From positions 83,085,714 through 83,149,713 of the forward strand of contig NC_083598.1 of NCBI RefSeq assembly GCF_020882245.1: DNA of 64,000 nucleotides. Direction: 5' to 3'. The notes under the pieces were generated by a model that searched no databases, was not told the origin of the DNA, and saw nothing but the letters and a program-made list of their open reading frames with translations. The position numbers and the translations under genes are program-made. Positions 50,355-63,699 of this stretch are shown in pieces; the stretch's first letter is position 1; each line of letters opens with the position of its first letter. This DNA is from Rhopalosiphum padi (taxonomy: Eukaryota; Arthropoda; Insecta; Hemiptera; Aphididae).

Positions 50355-50800
50355 ATTAACTTGAAATGCTCATAAAAACTTAGTTCAGCTATCCGGTAAA
50401 ATGTTTTTTTTTTTCATATTTAGGTTGAAAAACTAATTAAAATATTGAGTACAATTGTTAAAACTTTGGTATAAAATAAACATTTTTATGAATTTCTAAC
50501 TACCTACAAAATAATTTACTAATTTTCTTGATTTTTATAAATTTTATCATATTTTTAACTAAATATTGTGTCGGCATTATTTTCGATATCTTTAGTTAAA
50601 AAACTAAAAACTTATGTGGAGTTTTGCATTAATTTTTCAAACATTTCTACCTAGCAAATAAATTGTTAACCGGCATTTATAAAAATAAAACTATGAAAAA
50701 AAAAGTAGAAATTTTATTTCACCTATAAATAGCTTAAAAATCGTCAAAATATTTATTTATTTCAAAAACACCGCCATTTTTAAAATCGAAGCACTTTATC
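50355..50800. repeat. A/T-rich dispersed repeat, copy C
   Basis: Starts AACTTGAAATGCTCATAAAA. From 50605 it carries CTTATGTGGAGTTTTGCATT, then CAAACATTTCTACCTAGCAA and CCTATAAATAGCTTAAAA, parallel to copies A and B, with an insertion of about 200 bp between the halves. B and C lie almost in tandem. Confidence 0.55.
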
Positions 50801-50809
50801 GTTCACTCA

Positions 50810-53510
50810 TACACAAAAAAAAAGATATCATGATAAAATCAATACATTCATCACTCCTCTCAAAATCAAATATCTTCGTGTCTCAAAATAATACTAATAT
50901 AATATTCTGATCTAACTTGTTTATTATACGTATTGTTCGTTGAATTAGTACGACAAAAGTGATTTTTGAGTATGTTTGTACTAATCATCAGACTATATAG
51001 TGTATCTTAACTAACGTCATTTGCACGTTTTACACGTCGATTATAATTCGATTGTCGCTTTAGATATATAGACGATTGAAACTAAAAGCCATCAAATGCA
51101 TATCGTTTGTCTTTGAGGACTTAGATCCGATATACACATATATCTACTATAGAGTACTAGACATTAGTAAATATTTCGTTATTATTTTATTTTCTACTCA
51201 GAAAATTGTTGTTGTAACATACGCGTATTAAATTTAGTTCAAAATATTCTTATATATCTATGCTTTCGCGTTTCTAGGTGGATTATTTTAATTATAAATA
51301 TATCTACTTCGATTATTGCAATCATTTCCAAGTATTCAAACTAAACTATGAGTGTTTATAATAATTGTTTTTAAAAAATTTTCGTCGCTTATTAATTATT
51401 GTCATTGTTAACAAATCACCATAACAATATGATTTTACTTTAATATTTGATTATTATGGTTTTTGAGCTCCTAATAATCTTTTTTATAACCATTTTAATA
51501 TCAAAATAATTGGAGTATTTAAGCTCTTATACTCGTATTATGTACAGACAATAACATTATGCACACAATTAGATTGGACGTTAATCACGATTAAGCTTTA
51601 TTATACAATATTATTTCTGAGCAATTAAACGTGTTGTAGTGTGTACGTGTTTGCATGTTTTTTTTATTTAGTGTTAAGCTGATAAACATTAGCTAATAAA
51701 TGTGAAAAAAATCAAAATATATATGACTCAAACGTGATAATTATATTTTTGATGTCAGTCACAACGTGGCGACTAAATTACTTTTTCAAAATGTTATGTT
51801 TAAATTACTTAAACCCGATAAATTGTAATCGGATTGTATAACATCGCTAAGTAGATAAGTAGCTTATTGTAAAAACAACATAAAAATAATATATATATTA
51901 TGTTCTAAAAATCGTGTGCACATGAGAAATGTCAATTGCATTATATATTAATAATGTAAATTGAAATTTTACACACAACACTTTGATCTGTGTTGTTTGT
52001 CATTGATATTAAACGTTGAATAACAATGTAATCAACATACATTATTGGTGAGAATTAGGTACTTATTATACAGAGCGTAATAATGATAAAAGTAAAATAC
52101 GAGTATATAACGAATGCAGTCAAATTGAACATGTTTTATGTTTGTAATGCAGAATCGTATTTTTTTCTCCGTATAATCTGATCTACCAGACTTTTTTGGT
52201 CGGTCACTGTATAATTCACACAACTTTTTACAAGTCCCATTTTTAAATGAATAACAAAATTAGTGTCGTGTAATTATTTTTGTAATACAATTTTTTTTGA
52301 GGTTCAAAATTAATATAAAAAGGTAAAGAGTAATGGTAAGGTATTTTTGGTGTGGAGGAGGTGTAATTTGGAATTTAATTAAAACGTGTATAAATGGGAA
52401 AGGAAAAAAAACTACAAAAAAAAAGAAAAATACGGGAGGTATATATAGTTGTGTGATTTTTGTTGACAAGTAAATACTTCATCTGTAAATAACCTCTCTC
52501 CTAGCGCGGGTATAACGGGGAGAACTATCTTGTCATCAGCAATTTTTCATATTTAATAACAGTAAGAGAACCAGCGTTTTAATTATATTTTCTTATTTCT
52601 TCTTAATATCTCCCTAGACGCTCGCTATACAAATAGTATAAATTAATCACATTTTAAAATCTATCTTTTTATACAAACTTACATTCTACAATAATTAAAC
52701 ACATCATACAATATCATACGAAGCTTTTCGAGCTGTTAAATTATTATGGTCACTGTATTCATCGTATCGTGATACACAATATATTATATATTGTTGATTT
52801 ATTCTACTACTTATTATAAATGTGTGTCCTGAGTAGAGCCAACGTATTGATTTTATATGATAGACATGGTTACATACTGGTTAAATAAAAAATAAAAATG
52901 CTTCGATCATGAACTTCGATGGTTTTTTTTTGGTGGAAACTTGGTTCTAGTCTAGTTTGTACTTCGAGAATGTTAAGAGTAAAATTTCTCAGTGCTTTTC
53001 AATATTTCCGGTGGGTAGAGAGGAATAATAAAAAATAACTTAAGTGAAAAACATACATTTTTACGTTGTATCAGTTTTCAAATAACAACATCTCATTTGT
53101 CGTACCAGATTCCTCAGCCTACTAACCATTTTCTTTTCACTGGCAAGCTATCTAATCAAATATATTAAAAGCCTCGAAGAAATATCAAGTGACCTTTTTC
53201 TATTGCAATTGGTAAGAAACCAACAAACTGTATTTCCTATGCCCCTTACTGTCTTACACAATTAATTCAAAATTACAATTTTAATAAAATATAATACAAC
53301 TATAATCCTCTTTGGTATTAGATAGTCAATGCTCAACGATTTTAGTTATACAATTTTTTTGTAATTCAAAAAAATATAATTTATAAGGGATTGAAACTTT
53401 TTGTTATTACATATAATATTGTTTAATATACTCAACAATAAGTAAAAAATATTTAAATTAATATTTATTTATTTATACATTATACCATGAACCTATAACA
53501 AACGTATCCA
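50810..53510. other. A/T-rich stretch
   Basis: No gene recognised. Slightly richer patches at 52500-52530 and 53100-53240 contain no open domain. Confidence 0.45.
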
Positions 53511-53524
53511 CGCAGTTATTTAGT

Positions 53525-54019
53525 GGTGACACGTCAAAATATCAAAATATCCCTAAACTAAAATATCTCACGTAAATATTAATTTAAAATTTAAACCTTT
53601 TTATAAAAGTTACATAGATATTATTACAATATAATTATTATTAACATTTATAAAATACAAAAAAAATAATTAAAAAATGTTTAAAATTTATACCTAACCT
53701 TCATATATAAGTAATTTATTGCCTTATTTTTTGATTTGAATAAATTCTATCATTTTTTAAAATTATAAAAAGTATTTAATTTAATTTAAGACAACAGTCT
53801 AACAAGCTCACGACACGCATTGTAGGTAACGATTACAATTACACAATATACCATTATCAAAATAACAAATAACTGAAATAACACACATTCACTTTAGATA
53901 AAGTTCGATTATTACTTACAACCGTAACTTTTATAATAAAGGTTGACATTTTAAATTGTTATTTACGTGGGATATTTTGGTTTAGGGATATTTTTACCGG
54001 AATATTTTGACGTGTAACC
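53525..54019. mobile_element. Mutator-like MITE with perfect 10-bp target duplication
   Basis: The left end begins GGTGACACGTCAAAATATC. The right end, read on minus, begins GGTTACACGTCAAAATATT. The inverted repeats continue for over 50 bases through ATCCCTAAAC-AAAATATC-CACGTAAAT, with one seven-base indel. The identical decamer GTTATTTAGT flanks both sides (53515-53524 and 54020-54029). A 9-10-bp duplication and GG...CC ends point to the Mutator (MULE) superfamily. AAAATATC occurs two or three times inside each end, like subterminal binding repeats. The 495-bp body has no coding capacity. Confidence 0.85.
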
Positions 54020-54029
54020 GTTATTTAGT

Positions 54030-57000
54030 ACATCATCGTCGGTATAACAGCTAGAAATATTGTATGAAATAATATTATAATATATGCTGCGATTTATTTT
54101 TGGAGAGATTCAGTTCAGTCTACCTGTTTACAAGTAGAAAAATAAATTACTCATAGCAATATAAATATGTAATGAAATATTCTTAGAAATAATGGTTAAC
54201 ATATTATGTACCACGTTCGCTCAAAAACATCTGTCGTATGCAAATATTTATCATCGAATTCGCAATGAACACATCTAATTCAGCGAATTAAGTACTCAAT
54301 AACGAGGTATACTTGATACTTACTATATTATAATAGAGAGCATTTTCTGATTTTTGTATTATTTTTTATAAGGAAAAAACAAAATTTGAACTAATTTATA
54401 AAAGTTACTTAAATTATCAATAAATTACAAAATAGAAAATGTAAGTTTTTATATGAGAAATATGGTGTTAAGGTAGAACGTAGAACACTAAATATACTGT
54501 CTACAATAGACAGAAATTAATTTGCCAATAATCTAACAAGCATTGTACATAAAATATCGTACAAATAATAATAAAAATACTCGTGTATATTTTTCTGAGC
54601 TAGATTCAACTTTTTTTCAAAATACTCAAAACAGTTATGCGTTATCACAATATAGAAGGCGTCGCTTACTTAACTTCTTTTATTCCAAGCGCGAATTAGT
54701 GTGAGCGTCCGATTACATAAGTATTATTCAAACAATATTGAGAAAGGTAATAGATTTCAATACCCTAAATTAATCAGGGTTGGCCAATAAAATTTCACTA
54801 ACATTTAATCACTTCTATCAGACTAATATTGCTATTTAATATTTAACAATTCGATGTCCGAACGTCGTTATAAATCATTTATAATTTTGCAAAATAACAG
54901 AATATAATAATTATAATATATAGTCGTTACTAGATAGTAATAATGAAATAGATTACTGCGAAACCGTGATAGAAATTAATCTCCTTTCCACCAATCCATA
55001 TCTAATCGTATTTATATTTCATCACATATTTCGATAGTAGGAGTAAAACCTATTTATATTTAGAGACTTGAATAGTCCATTTAGCTCACTCTACTGTAAA
55101 TAAGTCTATGTTGTAAGCTTATTTTAAGATTAGTTTTAATAGTAAAACAAAATATAAATTTAAATTATAGATACTTTGTAATTTTTTGTGATGGAAAAAA
55201 AACCTATAAACTATTTATTAAGATTCATAGGGCACAATAAAGAATGTTATTTTGCGGTAATTTAAAAATAAAAATTATCATTAACACGTTACGTGTCATT
55301 TAAGTCTTAAGGTTCAATGTTATATGTTTTTATATTATATGAAAGCATCTAAAAATAAAAATTTAGATTTAACTTTTGAGTTTGGTATTACAAATCTTTC
55401 AGAATTTCATGTTAACGAAAAACATAAAATATATGTTTTGACAGTTTGAAGGGCATTTTATCGGTGTCAAAAAATCAAGAATATTTATATTGTTCGAGTT
55501 GTCAAGGACCAACTGAACTATAAAAAAATTATATATACTCGGTATTGCATACGAAATTATCTTTAAAAGAAATTTGTCTTATAAATATTAGTAAAAAAAA
55601 ACAAAGACATAAAATTGTCATTGTAGCAGTATGATTTGTAGTAGAAAAATAAAATAATAAACATATTTTATAAGAACGGTCATTTTTAATACTTTAATCC
55701 ACCAAACATCGACAAACCTGCGGTATAATATTTTATAATATGGAAACATAGTTTTAGATTAATTCATCTTGGAACAAGTACAATTTATTATATTTATTTT
55801 TTTCTTCGTACGCGTGTCCAAGATTTATGCGATCGGCAAGTCGCCAAACTGACGTTCGCGTTTAACAAGCCACAGCATAAAACCGAATACATTTATTAAA
55901 ACCGTAATAAAGTTATCAAATATTTTCCTCGTTTAATTATGAGCGTAACGATTGCATACAACAAATGTGTTAGTGATTTAATTATATTAAACTTCTCTTA
56001 TTAAATATTTAGTTAATATTTATTAAACTTACTCGATTAAACATCAGAGTTTTCGATTATATTATATAAGTTACAACACATTTCAAATTAAATTGTAGAT
56101 AACATTATTATTGATTTATTTTATAATTGGTTAAACTATGATTTTAACCACGATTTGCCAGTGTCGAAATAATCACGAGTAAAAATATACGTTGAAAAAC
56201 GCATAAGACGTGAATTAATTCAATTCTTAAATAATCGTTTTTTATTGAACACAATTAAAGTCATACAATTTAAACTTACACTAACACGAAATTTTGTGAT
56301 TGTAATTAATTATTATGTTTTATTATGTTGATTGAATTGAAAAAAAAATCAGCGTGGTCAGGAAGACTGATATTTCCTAATTTATTTTCAAACAACGAAA
56401 CGAGTCGAGTAGAAAGTGTTTGGTGATGCAGCACAACCTGAAATCATCGGATGTGTTATTTGTATTATGTATACTGTATGTATTACGCTATTTTTGCAGA
56501 ATTTGTATACATCAATAAACGATATAGCAGCAGAGGAGTAGTATTATAGTTCACACAGAGCCCCTTCTGCTCTCGGTTAAACAGGAAAAAAAAGTAGAAA
56601 GTGTTTTATTTATTAGCATTTTCAATTTTAAAGTAACGATAAATCATTCAATCATTGCACGCGAAAAACGTTCTTAGCGAAGTCGGGTTAACACGAAAAT
56701 GGTCAAGTATTTGTTGAAGTCGGGCTGGCGTAATCACCGTTTGTATGAAATTCTTTGAATTTAATTTTTAATCCACAGAGTATCTATTTCAAAAGTTATC
56801 TCTTGAAGTGTTAACGCATGTCCAATATATCAATATAGTCTGGTTTATAAATGCACCGAAAAAAACATTTGATCTTCCAACCAAAAATCTATTAATAAAT
56901 TTAATTTAAAAAAAATCAAAGTCATTGTAAAACCATGATATTATAATGGTATAACATGGCATAAAATAATGTGACCAATGTATCGATATGAACATAGAAG

Positions 57001-57240
57001 GTGATAAAAAATATGGTTAAAGGTCAATAAGAACATAAAATGGTTTTTGTAATTTATTGTTTTTGAAATTTATAACTTATCAGTACAGTACTGGACATAA
57101 ATTCAGAGCTTAACTTTAATTTTACTTTAAATCGTAAAATAATTCTCATACGACGTACATTGTTCATAAATACCTATAAATTAATTATGTTGAGTTACGT
57201 GTTTTGAATTCGTGTACTATTTTCAAAGTATTTGGTTATC
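54030..57240. other. A/T-rich stretch
   Basis: No gene recognised. CAGGGTTGGCCAA at 54776 resembles a hAT end but has no partner. A G/C-richer patch at 55805-55870 and a repeated GAAGTCGGG word (56681, 56717) are noted. Confidence 0.4.
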
Positions 57241-58130
57241 GAGGATTCGGAATAAACGTAGTCATTTTATTGTGACGTGACGTGAAATTTCGTACGAACC
57301 GTAAAATATTACATTATGCAGTGGAATTTTTTACTCGCGTGATTAGTAATTTACGAGTATTTTTTTTTTTGTTTTTAATTTCTACTTGTTAACGTCTTCA
57401 TGCGGGCAACACGATGATGTGTGCTGAAAACGCGGTGGACACATTTTAATAAAATATATCCTTTTTTCATAACTGCTCAATCCGCGCAACGTTTATGTAA
57501 GTATATAACTATAATTATTATAATATGTGTTATCGTATCACGTTAACGAACAATGACGTTAATTATTACCATAAATTTCAATCCTGCGTTCCGAGTTATT
57601 GCAATATTGTATACATCTTACCGCGTTCGCGTCACGAAAGCACACAACTCGACGTGACACGCTTGCACTCGGCTGAACAATATTTTATACATGCCTATTA
57701 TACGGCAGTAAACAGACGAGCGTAACCTTTGGGCGCACAACCTTATGCGGAATAGGTTCGGGACGCGTTTAACGTGCGCGTCTGTGCACTTGGACTCCGC
57801 GTAAAATATATTATATTATATTATATTATTATTATGTAGAATTCTTAATGGGCATGTGCGCGATGCTCGACATTTAAACCACAACCGCGGTAACACCCAC
57901 CGTTATTGCAATAACAATAAAACGTACTCAAAACTGTACTTCTTAAAATATTTTTCGACGTGTATTATGTTTTTGTGTCGCTTTCAATCAGTATGAGTGT
58001 ACGACATCGTTGGTAACACCCATAATCTACTGCAGCTGGATCGAGTGTATAACATCACCAGCACACATCGAGTTCCTTTAGATTCTGAGCGTATAACGAG
58101 ACATGATTTATTGGATAAACAATGATCTGT
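57240..58130. other. CpG-bearing block
   Basis: Frequent CpG at 57240-57300, 57400-57440, 57540-57790 and 57860-57900. A strong donor-like GTTTAT|GTAAGTATA lies at about 57496. A candidate terminal exon closes the block (listed). Confidence 0.25.
58036..58125 (+). CDS. Candidate terminal coding exon
   Basis: After an acceptor-like CATAATCTACTGCAG the sequence is open for 29 codons to TGA: LDRVYNITSTHRVPLDSERI followed by TRHDLLDKQ. The residue mix and codon choice look coding, and the same frame is open for 13 further codons upstream (YDIVGNTHNLLQ). No upstream exon of a gene was identified and no family recognised. It may be a C-terminal exon or a chance frame in CpG-bearing DNA. Confidence 0.22.
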   Translation: MDRVYNITSTHRVPLDSERITRHDLLDKQ

Positions 58131-60820
58131 CGGGTCTTTGGAGCAGATTATTTGTGTAATCAAAATTCCGAATGATTTGTTATATATCCGGGAAAACTAA
58201 AGAAGAACTTAAAAATAACTATCAATCAATAAGTAAAAATGTTTTAAATAAATGGTCATATTATTTAGTTCACTATAATAATTATTTTGATTAAATATAA
58301 TTTAAAATTCAGATAGAAATAAATACAGATATTTGATATTTTTTATCGAATACTAAAAATTTAAATTTTGTAAAATTATTTATTTTCAAATTATTTTGGT
58401 TCTTTTTCCAATGTATATATTATATAGAGACATTTAAAATAGTCGAATTTTTAAAAATGTCTTTCTGATTTATGTCTTGAACATTTTGTTTTGTTGGATA
58501 ATATTTTTGGTAAGTAATACGTAGGCAATAGGCATTTATGAAACATTTTAACTTTAGACGCTAATTATAATAATAATAGACTATAGTTATGTGTTTTTTA
58601 AATATAAAAAAATTGTCTTAAGATCTACATCATATGATAAACGTTGTGTATTGTGTTCAATTCTCAAGATTTTTAAACATATAAATATTCTTAGTACAAC
58701 ACTGCAACAGTTTTATTAGAGTAAAATACGTAGAAACTGCTTTCTTCATCTTTTGAATATCTTACGAATATGTGAAAATGTCAGCAATAATATACCTACC
58801 AAGTTGTACATCATGTTGTATTGCGTATATTGCATGAAGTATAATAATATACAATATACATTTTACATACATACATATATGATGGTTACTGCTGTTACTG
58901 GTATTAATAATAATAATAATGAACGTGGTGATAAAGCGTCCGTGTTGCCGATGTCATGTTCGCACAAAAACACACTTCATATCCTGCCTGGTAGAATCAA
59001 CAAAAATTTTTTTTTAATTATTTTAATTAATTTTCAGGACAGAATTCTATACAACACGGGTATACGCGGCAAGCGTTTTTTTTTCTTCAAAAATGTATCA
59101 ACGCTGTGATGTAAAAATGTTTGAAAATATGTATTTTAGAGTTTATTTTATAATTATTATTTGTTTTGTTTTGTTTTTTTTTTTTTACCTCGATTTTATT
59201 AAAAATCAAATTTAAAAATGTGGCCGACGTAGACTGTTTTCTTATACAGATCAAAAAAAGGAAAACGCTAACATAATATTTATTGAGTTGATAATCGAGT
59301 TGTCCCTATACACAATTCCCGGGACAGCTGATCACAAATCTGCTATATTTTGTTTGTTCTGCAAAAGTATACGACTATTTATTTTCCTTGGATAAACGCT
59401 TAACACATGCTCGTACACACAAATCGGTTTCCATGACGTTTGGACGATATTATTGTAGACGATGTTTTTGAAGACATATTATCATTATTATTACAAGTAT
59501 ATAGATAGCGTTGTCGCTGGATTAGTTATAAATCAACGGGGGGTGTTTTTTTTTAAGGAGGAATAAGTTATAGATTTGAATATAATTATATTTAGAGTAT
59601 GCTTAGTGTGATTGTTCGGTATTTATCACCCATTAAATAACGTAAATAATTCGATTAAATATTCAACCGATATTTTATATTATATGGCACTTACTACCAT
59701 GTTGTATTATGTATGACACTATAAGTACATGAATGAATTGTAACACTAAATACATATTTAATAATAAAAAATAAATAGTTAACGAATTCGTTCTTCTTAA
59801 ATATTACAATTAAAAAAAAAAAAATCATAAAATATCAATTATTTCTTGTCCACTAAATAAAATAATGTCTGACTTATTAAAATCATCATGAATATGATGT
59901 TTACTCAATTTAATTCATTTTATATTTTTATTAATTCCTTAGTGGCTTAGTATATACTATATTATATTATTAAACCTAATCTCTAATGGTTAATTTATAA
60001 TAATTATTATTCCGAAATTTCAATAAAAATAAAAAATATATATACTTACGATATTATCACCAATTTGTATTCACTAGGTAGGTACGACCGTATACATATA
60101 TTAAATCGAGTTTATGTAGTATTAAGGTATTTATTATCAATAATACGAATAATAACAATTATGCATGTTTTGAAGTTTTCATGTGTGAAAATAAAAACTC
60201 TTTAGGCGTAAATGTAATACACGGTATTTATTATCCTGATTTAAGGTGATCCATTTAACAGTAAACATTAGTTATTTCAAAAACCAATAACGTTCATAGA
60301 AATATATTTATTTGTCTTATGTAAAATTGGAATTCATTAAATAACAATATAATTTCCCTTCAAATTACATTTTTTTTTTTACCATATTTGTCGTTTGTAA
60401 GTTTTAATTGTTTTGAATAAATTATAACATACGCATTATTAATTTTCATATTTTAGAAAATATTTATTTGATAGTTTTCATAATTTAAAAATTAAATTTC
60501 GAACAAGTAATTAAACAGTATACCTATTATTATACCTTTAAATACTATTACAGATAGGTTAATCGACTAAATTAACTAGGCACAAGTTTGAAATTCGATT
60601 TGTATTCAATATCAAAACCATTAAATAAATATTCCTACGTTTAGGATTATAAAATTACAAATGTATGTTGCCATTGTGAAAAGTAAAAAATTAAACGCAT
60701 TCAAAATATGGTTTCTTTTTATTATAATAAATTAAAAATTACATAAATTATACGTTTTCAAAAAACGTTTATATTTTTGTTGATATAATAATATGTGCTG
60801 TCCATTAAAATATTCCCTCG
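58130..60820. other. A/T-rich stretch
   Basis: No gene recognised. The 118-codon frame at 58753-59109 begins at a TTG and is full of Asn, Phe and Ile runs from A/T repeats. A small inverted pair (GTTGTCCC at 59298, GGGACAGC at 59321) is present. Confidence 0.4.
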
Positions 60821-61450
60821 GATTGATGTATATTTTATATTATGTAATATTCCTTGTGCTCGTATCTCCGATTTTCCGTAATTTGTTTACGTATACGCAA
60901 GCACAATACGTAATAAAATAATAATATGCGTTACTCGAAGAGGTGAAAAGGAATAAGGAGAAGAAGAAAAAAAATGGCACAGGTCTGTGATTGGTTTTTT
61001 TCAACCTCCATCGTCGAGCGTACGTATAATAATATAATAATATACAAACGTGCGCCTACCTACTACAGTAATACGAACTCGGTAACGCGTCACCGTCCGA
61101 TAATCTGAAACGTTCAGTGCAAACCGGCCCGTTTTTTGGATAGAAAATAACAATTCGGTTCCAAGTAAAACGAGAGAGACGAGACTGTAGTCACGCCACG
61201 CTATCGGATGAAAAATAATCAAATTGGAAAATAGACAACGTACGAACTATATAAGCACATTGCAGTGTTGTTGCAAAACTAAATGCGTAGGTAATAATAC
61301 ATTCGTTCGATATTTAATATTCTGTGTCGCCTCGAGTATGAAATGGAAAGGACTTTTCTCGAATAACCGCACGGACGGCGGCACGTAGACGTAAATCAAA
61401 AACCGAGACACATTCGAATCGCGAGTGTGTGGCAAAACTATTGTATCGTT
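60820..61450. other. CpG-bearing block
   Basis: CpG-bearing sequence at 60880-60940, 61010-61200 and 61320-61430 with overlapping minus frames of 62-73 codons and no domain. Confidence 0.25.
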
Positions 61451-63690
61451 TTTGAATATTCATTTTTCAGACATCAACTACTCAACGATCGTTATTAACT
61501 AAACCCGTATTCTGTCTCGTATTATATTATTTAAAATTATGAATTTTTAGAATTCTTACGAGTTCAGTTAAATAATATTTCGGGGCTTCGCACCAGAATT
61601 CGAACCCGTACATCACTAAAAACCCGAAAATGCGCACCCGCAGTTGTATTGGAAAGAGGGACACAACGAGGTCATAACATTTTTTCCATAGCGATTTGCC
61701 TCCGTGTTACCATCACTGATATCGTAATTACGATCGAAACCCGTATATTTTTTCGTTAATCGGCTATTATATAATAATAATAGTTGTTTCTGATCCATCG
61801 TTTACAACTTTATCCGATTTTTCACAGCAGATTAGTGGGATTTAACATCATACAATAACCTAAGTATTATTATAAAGAATGTATCATAAATATATCAAAA
61901 AATGCACTAAAGTTATTAAATTGTTATTCTCGTTTGATATTGAATAGTCGCGTTTTTGCGATAAAAAAACGTTGTGTTGTTATAAATTATATTTTGGGGC
62001 GCAACGGAACGTGGCAGTATGGAGTATTGCGAAGGCATATTCCATTCCACCCAGTTATTTTTTTCATTACTTTTTTTTTAAATTATAATTTAAAAATTTT
62101 AAGTTATAATAATAATTGTATTATTCTTAAATCAATATGGTTTTTTTTTCAGTAAAATACTACGAAATTACGTTTGGAAGACGAAATTATGCAGGAGTCG
62201 ATTTAGTGATGACGGAACATTGAATACATGTAAATATTTAAAAAAAAATAATTTTAACAATTTCTTATTATGTTTCATAATATTATAGGTATATCTGATA
62301 ATGTGTATTAACTATGTTTCAAAATTATGATATTATGTTCAAAAATTAGTGTGTTTAATATAAATACCTACCCTAGCTATATTCTACCATCTACCCCATG
62401 CAGTGCATGCAGTGTAGTAGTAAAATTGAGAAAACTATTTATGTTTTTTTGTTAATAAGTAAAATATATTATTTAAGTTATTCATTTAACCATTGAAGCA
62501 AATTTATATTTATGTTATCAAACATTGATTATTTAAAAACTGGAAATTTTGTATTAAGTAGAATACGGTGCAATTGAGTTGAAATATTGAATTGTATATT
62601 CTATCCCAATGGTATTTTAATTGATAAATGTGAATTAACCGAAATCTGAATAAAACATTACTTAAGCTGTATGTATATTAATTACTAAGTGTTATAACAT
62701 ACGTGTAAGTATTAAGCTCACATTTTGAGTTACTGAGGAAGTGTTAGATTTTTCTTATGGTATTTAAGATATTTCTTTGATGTGGTAGTACCTACCACCT
62801 ATATAATATTTACATAGTGTATCAGATTACTCTTTTTAGATTTTTCTTAAATTATTATTATGCAAAAATGATGTGATAATAAATAATATTAATACATTTT
62901 GTTAACATCCAGACGTATTTGTTTATAATTTGTAATTTTATTTGTATACCGGTTTTTGAATACCCGAATACATCCAGCACTCAAAATCCAAATAATTAAT
63001 AATTTAGTGCTTTCCTTGTAATATCACTTTTAAAAAATTCATCTACAGATGATTCGATTTTCGTTTTTTTTTCATTATTCAACATATTTTGCACTACATG
63101 CTAACCGTCCCAATACGGCACGTTAAGTATTTTTGAGTAGTTGTAATTTGTGTGTCGTTGTAATAGTTGCAAGTTTCTATTCAACATAACATCAACTTAA
63201 ATCACGTGTATACAATACGAAGAGACAATATACTTTATTTGATTATTATTATGATATTCGTGCACGCACAACACCCGTTAACAAAAACCATTTTTTTTTT
63301 TTATCATTTTCTGTCCGTATAACATATTTATGTGTACACTGATCTATAATGTATTGTTACTGCTCTTCGTCTCCGCGTTGGATGTACAAGGTGATTTATT
63401 TAATAGGCCATACTAATAAGTAATATAATATTATCTTAATCAAATTTATGGTAATTTTCGATATATTTTTTTTTTTTACTAAATGTTTACAATAGATTCT
63501 ACATAATATGTATCGATGTTTTAAGTTTACAATTTTTTGTATCGACAATATAACCGTTATAGTTTTTAAAAATGACGTAAATAAGTGTAAACTAAGCAGT
63601 TGTAGTGTGGCACATAATACTTATCCAAAGTGACCCTAAATCATTTCATCACGACGTTTTAGCCTTAAAAATATTTACAAGCAACACTAT
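61450..63690. other. A/T-rich stretch
   Basis: No gene recognised. ATGCAGTGCATGCAGTG at 62399-62415 is a short direct repeat. Confidence 0.45.
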
Positions 63691-63699
63691 TTTTTTTTC

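Noticed and set aside
54776..54788. CAGGGTTGGCCAA as a hAT end
   Set aside because: No inverted partner or target duplication found.
58753..59109. 118-codon plus-strand frame
   Set aside because: Begins at TTG and is composed of repeat-derived Asn, Phe and Ile runs.
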